In this document: piece after piece, positions 60,269 through 64,000 of the stretch
Layout of the letters: each line of letters starts with the position of its first letter
Position numbering within the stretch: position 1 is the stretch's first letter
Assembly: GCF_033807715.1 (NCBI RefSeq)
Contig: NC_084599.1
Coordinates: forward strand, 30,960,125-31,024,124
DNA: 64,000 bases
Direction of reading: 5' to 3'
From: Cololabis saira
Lineage: Eukaryota > Chordata > Actinopteri > Beloniformes > Belonidae
The notes under the pieces: generated by a model
Seen by the model: the letters and a program-made list of their open reading frames with translations, nothing else
The model's database searches: none
What the model was told of the DNA's origin: nothing
Translations under genes and position numbers: made by a program

Positions 60269-60646
60269 AGCCCCTTTCACACAGAGATTCCGCAATATTG
60301 GTGTAAAGAAGTCCTGCCAATACGCCGCCTTTGTTGGTTCACACAGAACCATACAACGCCGGCATAACGCCGCTCCCGTCTGTAAATTCACACAGCATGC
60401 CGGCGTTCCGCAATCAGAGGCGTGACGACAGCGTCAGCGCTGGCCCCGGCTGGCCCCGGCATGCCGGCTGTGTCATTCACACAGACCCCGTTTCGTCTCT
60501 GTGACGGCTCTGTGACTACCTCCGCTGCCAGCTTATTGGTGGGGCCACTTGGCCCCCCCATTCCGCCTCCGTGACTTTCACACAGAACAGCGAGGCGGCT
60601 TAAAGGCGCAACGTTCCCGCCTCGAACTGGCTGTGTGAAAGGGGCT
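60269..60646. mobile_element. MITE with AGCCCCTTTCACACAG ends
   Basis: The left end AGCCCCTTTCACACAG and the right end CTGTGTGAAAGGGGCT are perfect 16-bp inverted repeats. AGG lies on both sides (60266-60268 and 60647-60649), a possible 3-bp duplication. The 378-bp interior repeats TTCACACAG several times and is GC-rich. Confidence 0.85.
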
Positions 60647-61013
60647 AGGGATTCCCGAAGCGAGAACTCTCAATGCAGATTGTACTTTCATGTAGACACA
60701 AACGTACACTCATTCACATGCGTACAGGAGCAGAGCTGTGCACTAATACACTTATTCTATCAGGAATTAATATATTTCATCCAGCAAAATGACATTTTGC
60801 TGGTTTGACTGCCGTTTTACCTGAACTGATCACGTGAAACACATATCTGATGGGTGAGGAGCTGGATGGTCCCAACGATTTTATTTGCTACATTGATCCA
60901 ACGAAAAATAATTAAAACCCGTGCTTATTAATCACAAAACTCAGGTTAAACATCATGACTAAATCCGCTCCGACCCGGTGTGTAGTGATCAGCGCAGACA
61001 GACTGCAGCTTCA

Positions 61014-61139
61014 CCTGAATTATGGTTCTGCGTTAAATCGACGGCGTAGCTGACGGCGTAGGGACGCGGTGCGGTGTGCGTCGCCGCGTATCCTACGCCG
61101 TAGGTTCTGCGTTGGTGTGACGCGGAACCATAAATCATC
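61014..61139. mobile_element. Palindromic GC-rich MITE, copy 3
   Basis: The ends CTGAATTATGGTTCTGCG and CGCGGAACCATAAATCA are inverted repeats, and the interior TACGCCGTAGG and GACGGCGTAG arms are self-complementary. Same family as 22405-22520. Confidence 0.75.
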
Positions 61140-62447
61140 CACCGGGCGCAAGTGCTCGCTGGGTTGATGTTGATCCGCGGACCAAACTTGTTAAAGGAGC
61201 ATCAAACTCACTCTTATCTACGCGGAAATAACGCTAAAATATAAAGAAGGCGTCCCAAAGTGAGATCTATGGTGAAATATGAAAATTAAGATGTGTAGTT
61301 ATATGTGTAGGCTGTTCCCACTGTTCCCTTCAGTTCTGCAGCGCAGCTTGAAACCACGCCCACCGCCGCCCCGCTGCAGGCACTGACGCTTTCAGTGTGA
61401 ATGCACCAAGCGGCGAGATGCTGGCGTCGGGACGCCCGTGACTCTTTCAGTGTGAACGAGGGGTTACTCATAACTTCAAAGCACTTGTTACCATTTTTTT
61501 GCATTCAAATTATTATCATACATAAGTTGCTTGGCCTTGTTTTCATGTTTGAGGTATGGATTTTTGGCCTGAATTCTCCTACAAAGACCACCCCTGGGCA
61601 GATTTTTCAAGAAAGTAGTTGGCGTCCCACTGATTCCTGCGAGTTCAGAGCTGATACCTCTCCTGGACATCTTCAGACTTCAAAGGGAAGTAAGTATAAT
61701 TAATGTGTCTTTCATCTGTTGATGGGGTGTTTTCGCTCTTGGTCCCTTTTAGCTGTCAGAACCAAGTAAGAGTGATTCATCAGTAACTTTTGATCAAATG
61801 TGAACACTACAAATGAACTTAAACTCTTTGAAGCTAATTGAAACGATACCATCATTGGAGGTCATCTCCAATCAGAATCCTTCACAAGGATGTAAGTCCA
61901 TGGAAAGAGTCACTTAACCTGAGCTTTGTGAACATAACGCGTTCCAGGTTTACTTCACCGTTTTACAGGTTTTATTATTTTTCTTGAACTTTCCGGAGAT
62001 AGAACACATGTGATGTATAAAGGGACAATTTTTAGAATCCAAAAGAAGAACCGAGGCATCGCTTTAAATCATAATAATGTAGTATCTATACTTTATGATT
62101 ACTAAAAACAAAGCTTTTGTTACTATAAAAGAGAAATATTTATCACTTTAAAAACTGTGTTAAGTTTTTGGAATAATTGGAATAAACCATGTTGAAGATA
62201 ATATTGGGACATTGATCTGTAAAATAAACTTTTGCATTTTTATTTCTCTTCTGGACATTTAAAGTGCATTGATTTGTAAAATGGTCCTCATCCAAATAAA
62301 AATGGATCTTACACCCAGTATACTTTCATTTCTAATGCGACTCCCTTAAAACTCATAACTTCAAAGATTAGATCCATTTATGTTAAAAGAACATTCTGCC
62401 TTCTAATGCATGGTTTATGACACGCTTTCTACTCAGAAATCTATTCT

Positions 62448-62463
62448 TATATATATATATATA

Positions 62464-62539
<76 letters not shown>
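62448..62539. repeat. TA/AC dinucleotide microsatellite
   Basis: A short (TA)n run to about 62462 followed by an (AC)n run of about 38 units. The His/Thr and Cys/Val frames across it are artefacts. Confidence 0.95.
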
Positions 62540-62540
<1 letters not shown>

Positions 62541-64000
62541 TCAAAGGATTTACTGTATTGCCTGTCACTGTAGCTGAAATGCCTTCATTTGTTGAATCAA
62601 TGAATTGTCAAATTCTACACTTTTTCCTTTTTTTCCCCATTTTCTTGGGCTTGACTGGGTCTTTAACCCTGAGCCTAAACAATTAACAATTTGGTCTTTC
62701 ACTTCCACAAGTTCACCCTGACTTTGACCATGATCTGGACTCTGTTGTCCACTGAACCCAAATCAAATTATGGTGCCTCGAGAATATTAACAGTATGTAA
62801 TAAAAAAAAAAGACACTGCAACATAAGTATTCTTGTTCCAGTTTTTCTGAGTTAAAAGGACAATATATGGATGCTTTGAACACCTGAAAATATAGATACG
62901 TTAAAAAATGCTCAGCTGAAACACAAAATACACAAAAAAAGATTATAGTTCTCAATATGTGCCTTAAAATACAACAAAAACTACCCAGATTTGCTTTTTC
63001 GGCTGCTGATTTCAGAATGAGCCTTTGCATCATTGTGTCCCATGGGACATGAATGACGAGTAGAATTTCACATTTTTTCCCCATCATAGACAGACATGTA
63101 AATAAGACACTGAACAAGAACCCCTTGCAATAAATTGGCCTTTCAGAGTGTACACCTCATCCTACCAATGACAGCTGGGATTGTCTGCAGCCCCCTCACA
63201 GCTGAACAGAATGAAGAAAGTATAAAAAATGGATGGACTTACAAACACACCTTCAAAATACATCAAAAATAATAACTTAGAAAAATAAATAAATAAAATG
63301 ATAAGCCTTGACTGTGGTCCAGTTGTAGTTGCCAAAAAACAAAATGAAAGCTTTAAGGACTTTCAAATTAAACGGAACTCTAATTTAGTAAGAATAATGA
63401 AGTGCCACGAATCTGTTTGTCTATTCCCGATTGTACACAGCTAATTAAAGTTCTGCAACAATGGCATTAGAAACACATGCAGACACACAAGGAAAGTGAC
63501 TGGGGAACATGCAGCCTCTGTTTTATTAAAGCAAGCCCAATAAAAGCATGCATGGAATATTAACCTTATTTCCTTGAATGAAACTGCGTGATTCTTGGGG
63601 TTTAGGCTAGTGTAGGTTTAGATCCAAACATTCTAGCTATTTTGAACCAAGCTGTGTGCATTCACTCATTTGAGACAAATAATATTCTATTTAAATGTCG
63701 TAGAAAAAAATAAAGATAAATTGGGTGCATTTGAAACAATGGTCCCACTGCTCGGATGCTATATAAAATATGAACGTAAATAGAAGAAAATGCAGATTAG
63801 TTAAATTAAAACTCTTAAATTGAAGTGAAAGATTTCAAAGAAAAAGCATGCATATTGAAAATGACACTTCTTTGAAAATATAACCCATTTTGATGCCACC
63901 AACCGATTTCAAACAAGTTGGGATGAGTAAAGAAAAGACTTGTATATTTATACGTCTATTTTTGATTTTCCGTTGTTTATTTTGCTTTTTGCCATCTGTC

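Larger units (their letters stand above)
60048..61463. mobile_element. Harbinger-like non-autonomous element with two nested MITEs
   Basis: The ends CCCTGCGTTCACACTGAAAG and (reverse) CCCCTCGTTCACACTGAAAG form an inverted repeat of about 30 bp with a few mismatches. TTA flanks both sides (60045-60047 and 61464-61466), a 3-bp duplication as in PIF/Harbinger elements. The 1,416-bp interior starts with a GC-rich block and holds MITEs at 60269-60646 and 61014-61139. No transposase is encoded. Confidence 0.8.
59690..61780 (-). pseudogene. Tc1-like transposase relic, split by a Harbinger-like element
   Basis: Read on the minus strand, 61470-61780 gives the N-terminal half (consensus pieces around the DNA-binding end and a following catalytic-domain region, for example the region coding EDVQ at about 61670). 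After a 1.4-kb insertion, 60045-59690 gives the C-terminal half with GGGSLQV-, GPKFILRQDKDPKHTA-type motifs (the second being the catalytic DxE/DD box with surroundings). Several stops and frame changes are present. Both halves match one Tc1-type family, so they belonged to one copy. Confidence 0.75.

Noticed and set aside
59949..60425. A Gly/Arg-rich protein
   Set aside because: The frame crosses the border between a Tc1 relic and a Harbinger-like element and reads its GC-rich block.
62383..62686. Cys/Val or His/Thr repeat proteins
   Set aside because: They are frames through an (AC)n microsatellite.

Overview
The window reads as nuclear DNA of a teleost fish. It is AT-rich, has spliced genes, and is crowded with repeats typical of fish: L2-, Rex1- and RTE-like LINEs, Tc1 relics, hAT/Harbinger/TTAA-type non-autonomous DNA transposons, and an endogenous retrovirus with a tRNA-Arg primer site. 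No bacterial or phage features were seen.

One host gene is recognisable. The 3' part of a contactin-associated protein (Caspr/CNTNAP, neurexin superfamily) gene lies on the minus strand from 57709 down to the stop codon at 20233. Thirteen exons can be placed with canonical AG/GT borders and matching phases. They encode about 721 residues: fibrinogen-like region, laminin G3, second EGF, laminin G4, one membrane helix and a short cytoplasmic tail ending KEFFI. The upstream exons lie beyond base 64000. The tail fits the CNTNAP3/4/5 group better than CNTNAP1 or CNTNAP2; the exact paralogue is uncertain.

Layout. 1-5908: intergenic, no gene seen, with a hAT-type element (3781-4491). 5920-16980: a 5'-truncated LINE on the minus strand with an 11-bp target duplication, cut in two by a complete-ended but gutted endogenous retrovirus (6765-15524). 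16992-20232: the gene's 3' flank. 20233-57709: the CNTNAP exons. The two largest introns, 10.6 kb and 9.6 kb, hold most of the intronic repeats: Rex1-like and L2 LINEs, a TTAA-flanked MITE split by an L2, a hAT element inside a LINE, an RTE relic and a very young 1.3-kb miniature LTR retrotransposon. 57710-64000: upstream intron or flank, with a hAT element carrying a 12-copy 41-bp minisatellite and a Tc1 relic containing a Harbinger-like element that itself holds two further MITEs.

No new multi-gene system was found. The most informative signals are nested insertions with exact target-site duplications, which give relative ages, and several non-autonomous repeat families defined here by their ends.
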